Source of the DNA: Chitinophaga sp. YR627
GTDB lineage: Bacteria > Bacteroidota > Bacteroidia > Chitinophagales > Chitinophagaceae
Assembly (NCBI RefSeq): GCF_900114995.1
Contig: NZ_FOUX01000005.1
Span: forward strand, 124,001-188,000
Length of the DNA: 64,000 bases
Direction of reading: 5' to 3'
Shown here: in pieces, positions 17,721 to 26,212 of the stretch
How the letters are laid out: each line of letters begins with the position of its first letter
Position numbering within the stretch: the first letter of the stretch is position 1
Notes under the pieces: model-generated
What the model was told of the DNA's origin: nothing
Seen by the model: the letters and a program-made list of their open reading frames with translations, nothing else
The model's database searches: none
Translations under genes and position numbers: made by a program

Positions 17721-18137
17721 ATGGCAGCAAAAAAAACGCCGCTTAGTTGTCTGGAAACGGTTAAGCCAGTAAGAGATGCCCTCGATGTGATAAATGGTAA
17801 ATGGCGATTATCTATTTTTATTGCTGTGGCAAGTGGTAAAGAACGCTATACTGATATACTGGACAGCATCCCCGGGATTACACCAAAAGTGCTGGCGAAG
17901 GAATTAAAAGAGCTGGAGCAACACCAACTTATAAAGAGGAGCCTGATGGAGGACTATCCAGGTAAGACGTCTTACAGTCTGGAACTTTACGCACATACTT
18001 TGGTGCCCATCATTGAGTCATTGAAAATCTGGGGACAGAATCACCGGAAAAAAATCTTCGACAAAGGTTATGTAGAAACAGCTCCTGTAGATCTCTCGTG
18101 TGTGCAGGATGCGGAGCATTCAATGATGACTGACTAA
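17721..18137 (+). CDS. HxlR family winged-helix transcriptional regulator
   Basis: Regulator of 138 residues from the ATG at 17721 (MAAKKTPLSCLETV); an upstream in-frame extension of 15 codons is not family-like. The HxlR domain shows VKPVRDALDVINGKWRLSIF, then PGITPKVLAKELKELEQHQLI. Cys10 sits at the position of the redox-sensitive N-terminal Cys of many HxlR/DUF24 proteins, so thiol-stress or quinone/aldehyde sensing is plausible. It is divergent from the SDR at 16614. Confidence 0.9.
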   Translation: MAAKKTPLSCLETVKPVRDALDVINGKWRLSIFIAVASGKERYTDILDSIPGITPKVLAKELKELEQHQLIKRSLMEDYPGKTSYSLELYAHTLVPIIESLKIWGQNHRKKIFDKGYVETAPVDLSCVQDAEHSMMTD

Positions 18138-18160
18138 CCTGATACAAGCGAAAACACTTA

Positions 18161-19903
18161 CTACTCCCCTGCTACTACGGAAATCTCCACGGCTGCATCC
18201 TTTACCAGCCTGTTCACTTCTACCAGTGTTCGCGCCGGATAAGGAGAAGAGAAGAATGTACGGTAAACCTCATTAAAATCATTCACCTGGTTAATATTCC
18301 TGAGATAAACTGTTACATTGACTACATCCCGCAATGTAAGTCCTGCGGATGTTAGTGCATGCTGTACATTGGTCAATGCCTGTTTTGTTTCCTCTTTGAA
18401 GCTTGCTTTTTTTCTGTTGCCATCACTGATCCCGATCTGTCCTGCCACAAAAAATGTGCGCCTAGCGGCACGTACATTACTGAACGGCGCTGGTATACTC
18501 AGACCATGTTCACTCGTCAGGGCGGCCATACCAGCTAAAGCAGCAGCACCGAGCTCCAGTTCCCGTTTGCTGATCTTATCAAAAGTATCTGCAGCAGAAT
18601 GATGAATGTCAAATAAACGCTGATCATCACAATCCAGACTGATGACAGCCTTTGCAATGCCCTTCATCGGTCCTATATCTACACCACGGTGCTGCGGGGT
18701 CAGGTCATTTGCTTTGTAAGGCCGGAACAACTCACGCCAGTTTTGGAATATCGACATGATCTCCGGCGCCGCATCGATACGAAAACCATGTGGAAAGAAG
18801 CCACCGGCATCCGTTTCAAATACAGCCAGGTGTTGTTCGCCAGAGTGTCTTGCCCATTCGGCATATTGCAATCCACCACGATTACCGTTTTCTTCATTGA
18901 TATACAGGATGATCCTGATCGTTCTTGCAGGGTGCGGCAATACTGTTCTGAGGATACGTAAAGCATCTATGACCTGTACCAGTCCGGCGCCATCGTCACT
19001 GGCGCCTTCAGAAAGATCCCAGGAATCAATATGCGCACCTATGGTAACAACTTCCTGTGGGGCCACTGAACCTTTGATGTCCGCGATAACGTTGGCAGAT
19101 GGGACATCTGTTAAACGCTGGCAGTCCAGTTCCAGGGAGAGGCGGAGTGCCGGTGTCTGTGTCAGGGCTTTACTCAGCCAGTCAGCGCCATTGGTACTCA
19201 CGGCCACCGCGGGTATCATCGTGACGGTGCTATCATAGGTGACTGCCCCTGTGTGTGGGAGGTCATCCTGCGACAAGGTCAATGAGCGTACAATAGCAGC
19301 AACAGCCCCTTTTCTGGCAGCAATGACCGCTCCGGTGTTCCGTTGGTCAACTGCTTCCTGGTAAGCCGTAAAAGGACCTGTAATACGGGGATCCATAGGC
19401 CGGTTAAAGAAGACGATCTTTCCCCGGATATCTTTCGCTGATAATGAGTCCAGCTGTCGCCAGGACCTGATCTCAATAACCGGCGCTGTAAGGCGACCGT
19501 TGGTACCTACCGAACCGCCCAGTGCACAGACATTCAGTTGTACTACGTTACCGTTATATAGCACAGACGCTGAAGCGATCTTTCCCCTGCTCCAGCGGGG
19601 TACCCATACCTTTTGGAGGTATACGCTATCAGCACCTGCTTTTTTTAACAGGGTCTGCCCCCATTCTATCGTCTTTGCGGCCTGCGGTGTACCTGTCAGC
19701 CGTGCACCTATTGTAGTGGTTAGTTCCTGCAGATTATGATAGGCTTCGCTATGCAGTAGAGACTCATCATAGATCCTGCGGAGCAGCAGGGAGTCATCGG
19801 GTGAGGCAGACTGTGCCATCACCCAATGCCCCATAAGCAGTAAAAGAAGGCTGACAATGCCGTTTTTAGTACCCAGAGCGGGCTGTTTACTGTCCGCCGC
19901 CAT
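18161..19903 (-). CDS. M28 family zinc peptidase fused to a RidA (YjgF) domain
   Basis: A 580-residue exported protein. A hydrophobic signal segment (about 15-31) precedes an M28 peptidase with an inserted PA-type region (about 135-250). Zinc ligands are recognisable: His291 in AHIDSWD, Asp303 in SDDGAG, Glu337/Glu338 in NEENG, Asp365 in ETDAGG and His435 in HHSAADTFDK. From about residue 470 the chain becomes a full RidA/YjgF domain (TFFVAGQIG, LTNVQHALTSAGLTLRDVV, SPYPARTLVEVNRLVKDAAV) with the conserved active-site Arg558. It begins inside the end of the upstream hydrolase gene (17-base overlap), so the two are coupled. I do not know this pairing as a described family. Confidence 0.85.
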   Translation of the reverse strand: MAADSKQPALGTKNGIVSLLLLLMGHWVMAQSASPDDSLLLRRIYDESLLHSEAYHNLQELTTTIGARLTGTPQAAKTIEWGQTLLKKAGADSVYLQKVWVPRWSRGKIASASVLYNGNVVQLNVCALGGSVGTNGRLTAPVIEIRSWRQLDSLSAKDIRGKIVFFNRPMDPRITGPFTAYQEAVDQRNTGAVIAARKGAVAAIVRSLTLSQDDLPHTGAVTYDSTVTMIPAVAVSTNGADWLSKALTQTPALRLSLELDCQRLTDVPSANVIADIKGSVAPQEVVTIGAHIDSWDLSEGASDDGAGLVQVIDALRILRTVLPHPARTIRIILYINEENGNRGGLQYAEWARHSGEQHLAVFETDAGGFFPHGFRIDAAPEIMSIFQNWRELFRPYKANDLTPQHRGVDIGPMKGIAKAVISLDCDDQRLFDIHHSAADTFDKISKRELELGAAALAGMAALTSEHGLSIPAPFSNVRAARRTFFVAGQIGISDGNRKKASFKEETKQALTNVQHALTSAGLTLRDVVNVTVYLRNINQVNDFNEVYRTFFSSPYPARTLVEVNRLVKDAAVEISVVAGE

Positions 19904-20852
19904 AAGTGCTGTAGTTTACAGGTATCCACTCAAAACCGGCTCCTCTTTGTCTCAGGTGACCGATACCAGGGAAAGAAATATGATCAACCGCGATCCAGTA
20001 TTTACCCTGAACGGCTTCTTTAAAGGCTTTTATTCTGGCAGCAGCTGCTGCTGCCGGATCGATATCAAAGCGGATGGTGACAGCAGGATCTGCAAATTGT
20101 ACCGGCGCGACGTGCATGATATCACCCCAGAACAGCATCTTCTCTCCCTTGCTTTCCACGGCATAAAAAGTATGGCCCGGTGTATGGCCTGGTGTGGCAA
20201 CCGGCGTGATGCCTGGTAGTAGTTCACCGCCATAGTCAAACATTTTCACTTTACCCGCTTTAAGATAGGGACCCACTTTTGTACGTCCTTCGGTAAAGTA
20301 TTTCTTTTTATCCGCAGGTGCTTTCTGCAGCTGTTCATCGCTGAACCAGAATTCAACTTCCGGGCGACTGATATAAACGGTCGCATTCGGAAACACCATC
20401 CGGTCCCCTTCCATCAAGCCACCTGTATGGTCGGTATGGATATGGGTAATGAGGATCTTACGGATATCTTCGGGCTTAAATCCTGCTGCCCGGATACTTT
20501 CCGGAAGATGCCCCAGCGTAGGTCCGTACAACTCCGCTGTACCAGCGTCCACCATGATCAGTTCCTTTCCTGTATTGATGATATAGGCATTGACCGATGC
20601 TTCCAGGGGAAGCGCCTGAAAATTGTATTGTAAGAGGGAGTCGATCTGTCCGGGCCTGGTATTCATCAAAAGCTGGTCGGCCGCCAGCGGGACGGTACCA
20701 TCTGAAAGGGCGGTGATCTCCAGGTCGCCGAGTTTCATCCGATAGTATCCTGGTTGTGCCAGTTTGTGGTTACCCTTGTCCTGAGCGATGACCCCGGAAA
20801 AAGGAATGCTCAGTAACAGGCAGGTATATAACAACGATCCTAATTTTTTCAT
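19887..20852 (-). CDS. Metallo-beta-lactamase-fold hydrolase, exported
   Basis: Zinc hydrolase of 321 residues from the ATG at 20852 (MKKLGSLLYTCLLLSIPFSG), giving a proper signal peptide. The metal motif HIHTDHTGGL, the downstream ATPGHTPGHTFY and the final VDHISFPGIGHL contain the expected His/Asp ligands. It resembles the exported MBL-fold, AHL-lactonase-like enzymes of Bacteroidota; whether it quenches quorum signals or acts on another ester is unknown. It overlaps the peptidase-RidA gene by 17 bases and is divergent from an HxlR regulator. Confidence 0.88.
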   Translation of the reverse strand: MKKLGSLLYTCLLLSIPFSGVIAQDKGNHKLAQPGYYRMKLGDLEITALSDGTVPLAADQLLMNTRPGQIDSLLQYNFQALPLEASVNAYIINTGKELIMVDAGTAELYGPTLGHLPESIRAAGFKPEDIRKILITHIHTDHTGGLMEGDRMVFPNATVYISRPEVEFWFSDEQLQKAPADKKKYFTEGRTKVGPYLKAGKVKMFDYGGELLPGITPVATPGHTPGHTFYAVESKGEKMLFWGDIMHVAPVQFADPAVTIRFDIDPAAAAAARIKAFKEAVQGKYWIAVDHISFPGIGHLRQRGAGFEWIPVNYSTYGGGQ

Positions 20853-20960
20853 CTTTATCACTTTTAATTGTTCTTTTGTTTCATCCATCTTCTGTTATCT
20901 GCCGGCATGAATCAGGATTGATTTCGATGACAAAATTGAGCAGAACTATACAACAGGACA

Positions 20961-20970
20961 AGTACGTACT
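20961..20970. promoter_or_regulatory. Possible HxlR operator, perfect palindrome
   Basis: AGTACGTACT is a perfect 10-base palindrome between the divergent hydrolase and HxlR genes. GTAC-type dyads suit dimeric winged-helix regulators, but the assignment rests on position only. Confidence 0.35.
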
Positions 20971-21050
20971 GTATTATCATATAGGGATAATTTTATCTCA
21001 TATGTACATTTAAGTAACATGCCTTAATTTTACAGACAAATGTTGTGAAG

Positions 21051-21410
21051 ATGTACGAGCGGAAAATTCCTTTGGACATGAATTGCGGGATGGCTGTCAT
21101 TATGGAGATAATCGGCGGCAAGTGGAAACCCTGTCTGATCTTTAACATATCCAGGGGTATCAGAAGACCGGGAGAATTACAACGGTATAATCCATCTGCC
21201 ACCCGGCGGGTGCTTACGCAACAATTGAAGGAGCTGGAAGAGCATGGAATTATCAGGCGTGTGGTGTATGCCGAAGTACCACCCAAAGTAGAGTATTACC
21301 TCACAGAGAAAGGAGAATCCCTGTTGCCTGTGATTAATGCCATGGAACACTGGGGCGCGGGCCATTTGCCGGAGACATTACTCAAACAAGCAGTAGCCCT
21401 TCCTCAATAA
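21051..21410 (+). CDS. HxlR family winged-helix transcriptional regulator
   Basis: Regulator of 119 residues; the ATG at 21051 is preferred over a GTG two codons earlier. HxlR hallmarks: CGMAVIMEIIGGKWKPCLIF, then GIRRPGELQR and TRRVLTQQLKELEEHGII. Cys12 precedes the first helix as in redox-responsive members. It is divergent from the exported MBL-fold hydrolase and followed by ldhA on the same strand 63 bases later. It probably controls the hydrolase/peptidase-RidA pair. Confidence 0.9.
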   Translation: MYERKIPLDMNCGMAVIMEIIGGKWKPCLIFNISRGIRRPGELQRYNPSATRRVLTQQLKELEEHGIIRRVVYAEVPPKVEYYLTEKGESLLPVINAMEHWGAGHLPETLLKQAVALPQ

Positions 21411-21473
21411 TATGACCAAATTTTAACCTGCGGCTGACCCTTTTTTGCCGGTATCATGTATCTTTAAGATACC

Positions 21474-22472
21474 ATGAAGACTATATTCTTTTCCACCAAA
21501 CCTTATGATAAAACTTTCTTCAGTACCCATAACAGCAGCCACCAGCTACAACTCGAATTCCTGGAGACACATCTGGGGCCTCATATCGTCAATGCAGTAG
21601 ACGAAGGCACTTTTGCCGTATGTGTGTTTGTCAATGACCGTCTTACCAGCGAAGTGATCGGTGTACTGGCCGGCAAAGGGGTGAAAGTGATCGCGCTCCG
21701 CTGTGCAGGGTTTAATAATGTGGATCTGGAAGCGGCTAAAGCACATGGTATCAGGGTGTGCCGGGTACCGGCCTATTCCCCCGAGGCAGTGGCAGAACAT
21801 GCTGTCGCCATGCTGCTGACACTCAACCGTAAAACACATAAAGCATATAATCGGGTAAGAGAACAGAACTTTTCGCTAAATGGATTGTTAGGATTCAATC
21901 TTTATGGTAAAACCGTCAGTGTGATCGGTACGGGTAAGATCGGTAAGGCCTTCTGTAAGATCATGCTGGGATTCGGGTGTAAGGTACTTGCTTACGATAT
22001 CGTGCGGGATGCGACCCTGGAAGCTGCCGGCGTCGTATACGGTGATTTTGATACTGTATTACAAAGCGCGGATATCCTGTCCCTGCATTGTCCGCTGACA
22101 CCAGAAAACCGCTATCTGATCAATGAGCAGCGCTTACAGGGTATGAAACCGGGTGTTACGATCATTAACACCAGCCGGGGAGCCCTGATCAATACGAATG
22201 ACGCTATTAATGCCCTCAAAACAGGCCATATCGCCTATCTGGGTATCGATGTATACGAGCAGGAGGAAAAGCTGTTCTTTAAGGACCTTTCCGGCAGTAT
22301 TATTGAAGATGACACCATACAGCGGCTGATGAGCTTTCCGAATGTGCTGGTCACCGGCCATCAGGCATTTTTTACCAATGAGGCATTGGACGAGATTGCA
22401 GGCACTACCCTGGAGAACATTGCAATGCTCAGCCGGGGTGAGGAACCGGAGAAAAGCAGATTATTGGTATAA
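21474..22472 (+). CDS. ldhA: D-lactate dehydrogenase, fermentative type
   Basis: NAD-dependent 2-hydroxyacid dehydrogenase of 332 residues that reduces pyruvate to D-lactate. The N terminus (KTIFFSTKPYDKTFF) and the whole layout match E. coli-type LdhA. The cofactor motif is VIGTGKIGKAF, the catalytic Arg is in NTSRGALI, and the catalytic His is in TGHQAFFT near the end. The extra LFFKDLSGSIIEDD segment is characteristic of LdhA rather than phosphoglycerate dehydrogenase. Its last 60 or so bases are copied twice downstream. Confidence 0.92.
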   Translation: MKTIFFSTKPYDKTFFSTHNSSHQLQLEFLETHLGPHIVNAVDEGTFAVCVFVNDRLTSEVIGVLAGKGVKVIALRCAGFNNVDLEAAKAHGIRVCRVPAYSPEAVAEHAVAMLLTLNRKTHKAYNRVREQNFSLNGLLGFNLYGKTVSVIGTGKIGKAFCKIMLGFGCKVLAYDIVRDATLEAAGVVYGDFDTVLQSADILSLHCPLTPENRYLINEQRLQGMKPGVTIINTSRGALINTNDAINALKTGHIAYLGIDVYEQEEKLFFKDLSGSIIEDDTIQRLMSFPNVLVTGHQAFFTNEALDEIAGTTLENIAMLSRGEEPEKSRLLV

Positions 22473-22619
22473 ATCAGGTTGTGAACGCACTCGACATGAT
22501 TACTGTCGCTATCCTGGACAACGTTGCAAAGCTCAGCCGGGGTGAGGAACCGGAGAAAAGCAGGTTATTGGTATAAATCAGGTTGTGAACGCACCGGACA
22601 TGATTACTGTCGCTATCCT
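22408..22619 (+). repeat. Tandem duplication of the ldhA 3' end (period 104)
   Basis: The stretch from TGGAGAACATTGC through the ldhA stop and on to GATTACTGTCGCTATCCTGG is repeated once with period 104 and a handful of substitutions. The repeat keeps the reading frame and stop codon (EEPEKSRLLV). A third, more decayed echo of the ldhA tail (AACCTGAGAAAACAGATC, then GGTATAAACAGG) lies at about 22774-22804. This looks like repeated local duplication after the gene. Confidence 0.85.
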
Positions 22620-22755
22620 GGATGATAAGCATCGTCAGGAATACCTGATCAACGTCACCTTCGGACAAGCGATGGACCTCATACGTGTTCAGGTTGGATC
22701 TAACATACCCTTGTGGTGGATGAAAGGTGGACATGATCGGGACTTAAACACCTGA
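22600..22755 (+). CDS. Small hypothetical ORF next to the ldhA repeats
   Basis: A 51-codon ORF starting MITVAILDDKHRQEYLINV and ending GGHDRDLNT. Its first seven codons also open a 26-codon ORF in the repeat at 22496-22576, which then runs into the copied ldhA tail. I do not recognise it. It may be a gene fragment captured in the duplications. The rest of this 453-base gap, 22756-22925, shows only the third ldhA echo and an AT-rich leader before the YceI gene. Confidence 0.25.
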   Translation: MITVAILDDKHRQEYLINVTFGQAMDLIRVQVGSNIPLWWMKGGHDRDLNT

Positions 22756-22925
22756 TCAGCGCCCTGGTAAGCAACCTGAGAAAACAGATCACTGGTATAA
22801 ACAGGACTATTACTTGCCTGCTTTATCGGTTTTTATATCTTTTTCCCGATCCGGCATTGCCGATTAGATGCAATTCTATATTTTCGTTGTTGTAACACAT
22901 AAATTAAAATTTAAATTAAAAAAGT

Positions 22926-23597
22926 ATGAAGCAAACAGTACCTGCTTTTATCCTGCTGCTGACACTGGCAGCTTGTGGTGGAGCCTCCAGCGATCAGGCA
23001 AAAACCGAGGAAAAGAAAGAAGCAGCTGCGACCACCGGCGTAGCTTATGCGATTGACACTACTACTACTACTGTTCAATGGCGCGCTACTCACAAAGGTG
23101 GATTTGCACCACGCTTTGGCACTATTAAAGTTGTTGACGGTTCCCTGAACGTGGAAAACGGAGCTATCACAGGTGGTAACTTCGATGTAAACCTGAACAC
23201 CCTGACAACTGACCCTGCGTCTGTTACAGAGAAAGACAAAAAGTCAACTGACCTGGACGGCCATCTGAAGAGCCCTGATTTCTTCGATGCAGCTAACCAT
23301 CCGCTGGCTAAATTCGTTATTACCGGTGTTACAGCGTACGACAGCACTAAAGAAAAAAGCCTGCTGCCTGGCGCAACTAACCTGATCAGTGGTAACCTGA
23401 CCCTGAAAGACAGTACCCTGAACATCACTTTCCCTGCACAGGTAGTTGTAGGTGAAAATGACGTTACTGCTAACGCGAAATTCGTGATAGACAGAACTGC
23501 ATGGGGTATCAACTACAAAACTGAAGGTAGTCCTGAAAACTGGGCTATCAGCAAAGATGTAGAAATCGGCTTCACGCTGAAAGCGGCGAAGAAATAG
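22926..23597 (+). CDS. YceI family lipoprotein
   Basis: Periplasmic or outer-membrane lipoprotein of 223 residues. The signal ends in LAACGG with Cys17 as the lipid site, followed by a Lys/Glu/Ala-rich linker and a YceI beta-barrel domain (YAIDTTTTTVQWRATHKGG, then DLDGHLKSPDFFDAANHPLAKF and NWAISKDVEIGFTLKA). YceI proteins bind long isoprenoid or amphiphilic molecules; the ligand here is unknown. It is a single-gene unit ended by a hairpin terminator. Confidence 0.93.
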   Translation: MKQTVPAFILLLTLAACGGASSDQAKTEEKKEAAATTGVAYAIDTTTTTVQWRATHKGGFAPRFGTIKVVDGSLNVENGAITGGNFDVNLNTLTTDPASVTEKDKKSTDLDGHLKSPDFFDAANHPLAKFVITGVTAYDSTKEKSLLPGATNLISGNLTLKDSTLNITFPAQVVVGENDVTANAKFVIDRTAWGINYKTEGSPENWAISKDVEIGFTLKAAKK

Positions 23598-23630
23598 TCT
23601 TAAGCGCTAAAGGAACTTCATTTATACAAA

Positions 23631-23660
23631 CAGCCTGGCATTCTGATATGCCAGGCTGTT
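23631..23660 (+). terminator. Terminator after the YceI gene
   Basis: ACAGCCTGGCAT and ATGCCAGGCTGT form a perfect 12-base stem around a six-base loop, followed by TGTTATT. Confidence 0.85.
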
Positions 23661-23727
23661 GTTATTCAGGACAAAATATAAGGGACAGCATTGCTGCTGC
23701 CCCCTGTTTAGTCGAAATGGAGACGGT

Positions 23728-24363
23728 TTAGTTAACGGCATCTATTGCCTCACGCAGTGCCTTTGCTGCTGCCGCAGGATCCTGCGCTGCATAAATAGCC
23801 GCTCCCGCTACTGCGACCTTTGCACCGGCTTTTATCACTGCCTGTACATTCTGCAGATTCACACCTCCTGCTATTGAAACCGGTGTTTCTGCGGTTGCTG
23901 CTTCGTCGATCAGTACCTGGATGGAGTAACCTGGTGTCCATTGTTCGTCCAGTCCTGCATGCAGTTCTACAAACTCAACACCCAGTGCCGCCACTTCCTT
24001 TGCACGGGCAACTCTGTCCGGTGCGCCAATAGTATCTACTACTACGCCTTTACCATGTGCTTTTGCCGCTTTCACCGCACCCACGATCGTTGCATTACCG
24101 GCAACGCCCAATACGGTTACCAGGTCAGCACCTGCCTTAAAAGCGATATCAGCTTCCAGTTCACCGGCATCTGCTGTTTTCAGATCAGCAAATACGATTT
24201 TATCAGGATGGGCGCTTTTCATTGCTGTGATAACGCTTACACCCATGTTCTTGATCAATGGTGTACCTAATTCAATAATATCGACATAAGGAGCTACTTT
24301 ACCCGCCAGTGCCAATGCTTCATCTGTAGTCAGCAAATCAATTGCTACCTGTAATTTTGCCAT
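23728..24363 (-). CDS. hxlA: 3-hexulose-6-phosphate synthase
   Basis: Ribulose monophosphate pathway enzyme that condenses formaldehyde with ribulose 5-phosphate. It has 211 residues, the full length. Orotidine-decarboxylase-superfamily motifs: the Asp of LQVAIDLL, VFADLKTADAGELEADIAFKAGAD, the DTIGAPD segment, FVELHAGLDEQ, and VSIAGGVNLQNV with the phosphate-binding VAGAAIY. It follows hxlB by 21 bases, so the order is hxlB-hxlA on one transcript. In an organism with no sign of methylotrophy here, formaldehyde detoxification or ribose-phosphate supply is the likely role. Confidence 0.95.
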   Translation of the reverse strand: MAKLQVAIDLLTTDEALALAGKVAPYVDIIELGTPLIKNMGVSVITAMKSAHPDKIVFADLKTADAGELEADIAFKAGADLVTVLGVAGNATIVGAVKAAKAHGKGVVVDTIGAPDRVARAKEVAALGVEFVELHAGLDEQWTPGYSIQVLIDEAATAETPVSIAGGVNLQNVQAVIKAGAKVAVAGAAIYAAQDPAAAAKALREAIDAVN

Positions 24364-24384
24364 GTATATTGTTTTAATAGTTAC

Positions 24385-24969
24385 TTATTCCATATTCGCA
24401 TGCCGTTTCCATACATCTTCCGGTGCGGCATCGCTGAGTTTCCAGATTGCCTGGAACAGGGCGTCTGCTATCAGCAGGATGCTTTGTTCAAAAAGACTGC
24501 CTGCGTATTGTTGAGAGATCGTTGCGTTGAAATCCTGCTTCTGTGCGGCGGGTATCAGCAGTACAAACTGTGCGATCGCTGCCAGCGGAGAATCTGTAGT
24601 GGTGGATAAGGCGGCGACAGTTGCGCCGGCAGCATGTGCTTTTTCAGCTGCTTTCACAATCGAACTGGTGGTGCCGGAACCGGAAGCGGCCAGTAAGAGG
24701 TCCCCTTTCAGAATGGCCGGTGTAGTGATCTCTCCCACCACGTGTACCGTGAATCCCATATGCATGAACCTCATGGCGGCTGCTTTCATCATTAATCCTG
24801 TCCTGCCTGCGCCTGTTACGAATATCCGTTTTGACTCCTGCATCAGCAGTGCCAATGCGGCTATCTCTTCCACCGAAACCTTTTGCAGTAACTGTTGATT
24901 TTCCTCCAGGATCATCGGCAGGTCTGCTCTTAATGCTTCGGATAATGTGTGTTGATCAAATGAAAACAT
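24385..24969 (-). CDS. hxlB: 6-phospho-3-hexuloisomerase
   Basis: SIS-domain isomerase of 194 residues that converts hexulose 6-phosphate to fructose 6-phosphate. It shows RIFVTGAGRTGLMMKAAAMR (sugar-phosphate binding), MGFTVHVVGEITTPAI, LLLAASGSGTTSSIV and a final QFNA-type active region (KQDFNATISQQYAGSLFEQS). It is first in the operon with hxlA. A TAACTTTG -7 element on the minus strand (24989-24996) lies 20 bases upstream of the start. Confidence 0.94.
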   Translation of the reverse strand: MFSFDQHTLSEALRADLPMILEENQQLLQKVSVEEIAALALLMQESKRIFVTGAGRTGLMMKAAAMRFMHMGFTVHVVGEITTPAILKGDLLLAASGSGTTSSIVKAAEKAHAAGATVAALSTTTDSPLAAIAQFVLLIPAAQKQDFNATISQQYAGSLFEQSILLIADALFQAIWKLSDAAPEDVWKRHANME

Positions 24970-25028
24970 GTCTGCTCTTTTTCTGCTGCAAAGTTACCCC
25001 GCCAGCAGCCTGTTCCTTTTACACTATC

Positions 25029-25096
25029 TGCCCAATCAATGGGATAATCAGGACACCGGACCGGCCTTCTATCCTCATTATCCAAGCTAATGGGCA
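25029..25096. promoter_or_regulatory. Large dyad between hxlBA and its divergent AraC regulator
   Basis: Two 20-base arms (25029-25048 and 25077-25096) match as inverted repeats at 15 of 20 positions. The conserved ends are TGCCCA and GGATAAT, and the two arms are 28 bases apart. This is the shape expected for a dimer of AraC-type proteins, each contacting two half-motifs one helical turn apart. It sits upstream of both -7 elements. Confidence 0.55.
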
Positions 25097-25151
25097 AATT
25101 GTACAATGCAGACTTCGTAACTTTACATACTGACAATGAAAAGAGCTGCGC

Positions 25152-26015
25152 ATGATGGAAAAGGATAACAGTTTACATTTAGACCAGACATTATTATATA
25201 TCAGGAATCTGGATAGTTGTCCGCCGAGCTATCTGTACGATCCCGCCAGGAAAGATTTTTTTGAGGTATTATGGCTACAGGATGAATTTCCCTTACACCA
25301 GGTGCCGGAGGAACAGCACGTCAGGGGAAACTGGATCTACCTCATGCCCCCCTATCGTGTACATCAGTTAAATAAAGCGGGCAAGAAAGGTATCCTGTTT
25401 TCGTTCAAACGGGAATTGCTGGAAGAAGATGATAAGGAATTTGCCCTGGACGTATTCAGGATATTTAATATCAGCGGAGAATTTACCACGATGCTGCTTT
25501 CTCCGGATATGACCGAACGGCTCAGCAAAGTGTATGAACTGCTGGAGGCAGAATACAAAGAGGATTCCAGTAATCTGCCGATGATCAAGTCCCTGCTGAA
25601 GGTATTTCTGCTACATCTGACAAAGATGAAAAAAGAAGAATTCACCAGCCTGGATATTAATCAGAAACGGGCATATGAATTCCTGCTTTTACTGGAAGAT
25701 CATTATATCAATGAACGGAATATCCAGTTTTATGCAGACCAGCTGGGCATCAGCCCGAAACGTCTCAATCAGGTATTAAAAGAAGTGCTGAACCAGACAG
25801 GTATCCAGTTATTGCATGACAGACTGATACTGGAAGCGAAGCGGCAGATCATACATAGTGAAAACAGTATCAAGGAAGTAGCCTGGCTGCTGGGTTTCAG
25901 GGACAGGCCTTATTTCAGCCGGTTCTTTAAAGTACATACCGGACAAACACCCGAAGCCTTTCAGAAGCATGTAAAGAAACATGTCGATACGCTGTTAAAT
26001 ACGCTTGTCTCGTAG
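25152..26015 (+). CDS. AraC family regulator, probable controller of hxlBA
   Basis: Regulator of 287 residues (a second ATG follows at once). An N-terminal cupin-type domain (VRGNWIYLMPPYRVHQLN) is followed by a C-terminal AraC helix-turn-helix pair from about 190 (NIQFYADQLGISPKRLNQVL and SIKEVAWLLGFRDRPYFSRF). It is divergent from hxlBA across 182 bases containing a long dyad, so it likely senses formaldehyde or a sugar phosphate. The classical HxlR regulator, which names the family, is not next to this operon. Confidence 0.88.
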   Translation: MMEKDNSLHLDQTLLYIRNLDSCPPSYLYDPARKDFFEVLWLQDEFPLHQVPEEQHVRGNWIYLMPPYRVHQLNKAGKKGILFSFKRELLEEDDKEFALDVFRIFNISGEFTTMLLSPDMTERLSKVYELLEAEYKEDSSNLPMIKSLLKVFLLHLTKMKKEEFTSLDINQKRAYEFLLLLEDHYINERNIQFYADQLGISPKRLNQVLKEVLNQTGIQLLHDRLILEAKRQIIHSENSIKEVAWLLGFRDRPYFSRFFKVHTGQTPEAFQKHVKKHVDTLLNTLVS

Positions 26016-26041
26016 TGCCACTGCGACAAACAAATGATAAA

Positions 26042-26089
26042 ATGCATACCGGTTCACCAATAGCTAAAATGGAGTAACCTGGTATGCAT
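26042..26089 (+). terminator. Hairpin after the AraC gene
   Basis: ATGCATACC-G-GTT pairs with AACC-T-GGTATGCAT (one mismatch in 13), followed by CTCTTTTA. It lies 26 bases beyond the AraC stop. Confidence 0.65.
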
Positions 26090-26212
26090 CTCTTTTACTA
26101 AATTCCGCCCCGGAAACTATCAACCCTAATTCTAAACATCGTCTATCCTGCGGCGGGCCTCACCCCACCCTCAAAATGTATCTTAACCCAAACACTAATG
26201 AACAACTACATC

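Noticed and set aside
22496..22576. 26-codon ORF made of a new start joined to the copied ldhA tail
   Set aside because: Best explained as part of the tandem duplication; nothing suggests a selected product.
24527..24898. 123-codon plus-strand frame inside hxlB
   Set aside because: Antisense shadow of a clear isomerase gene.
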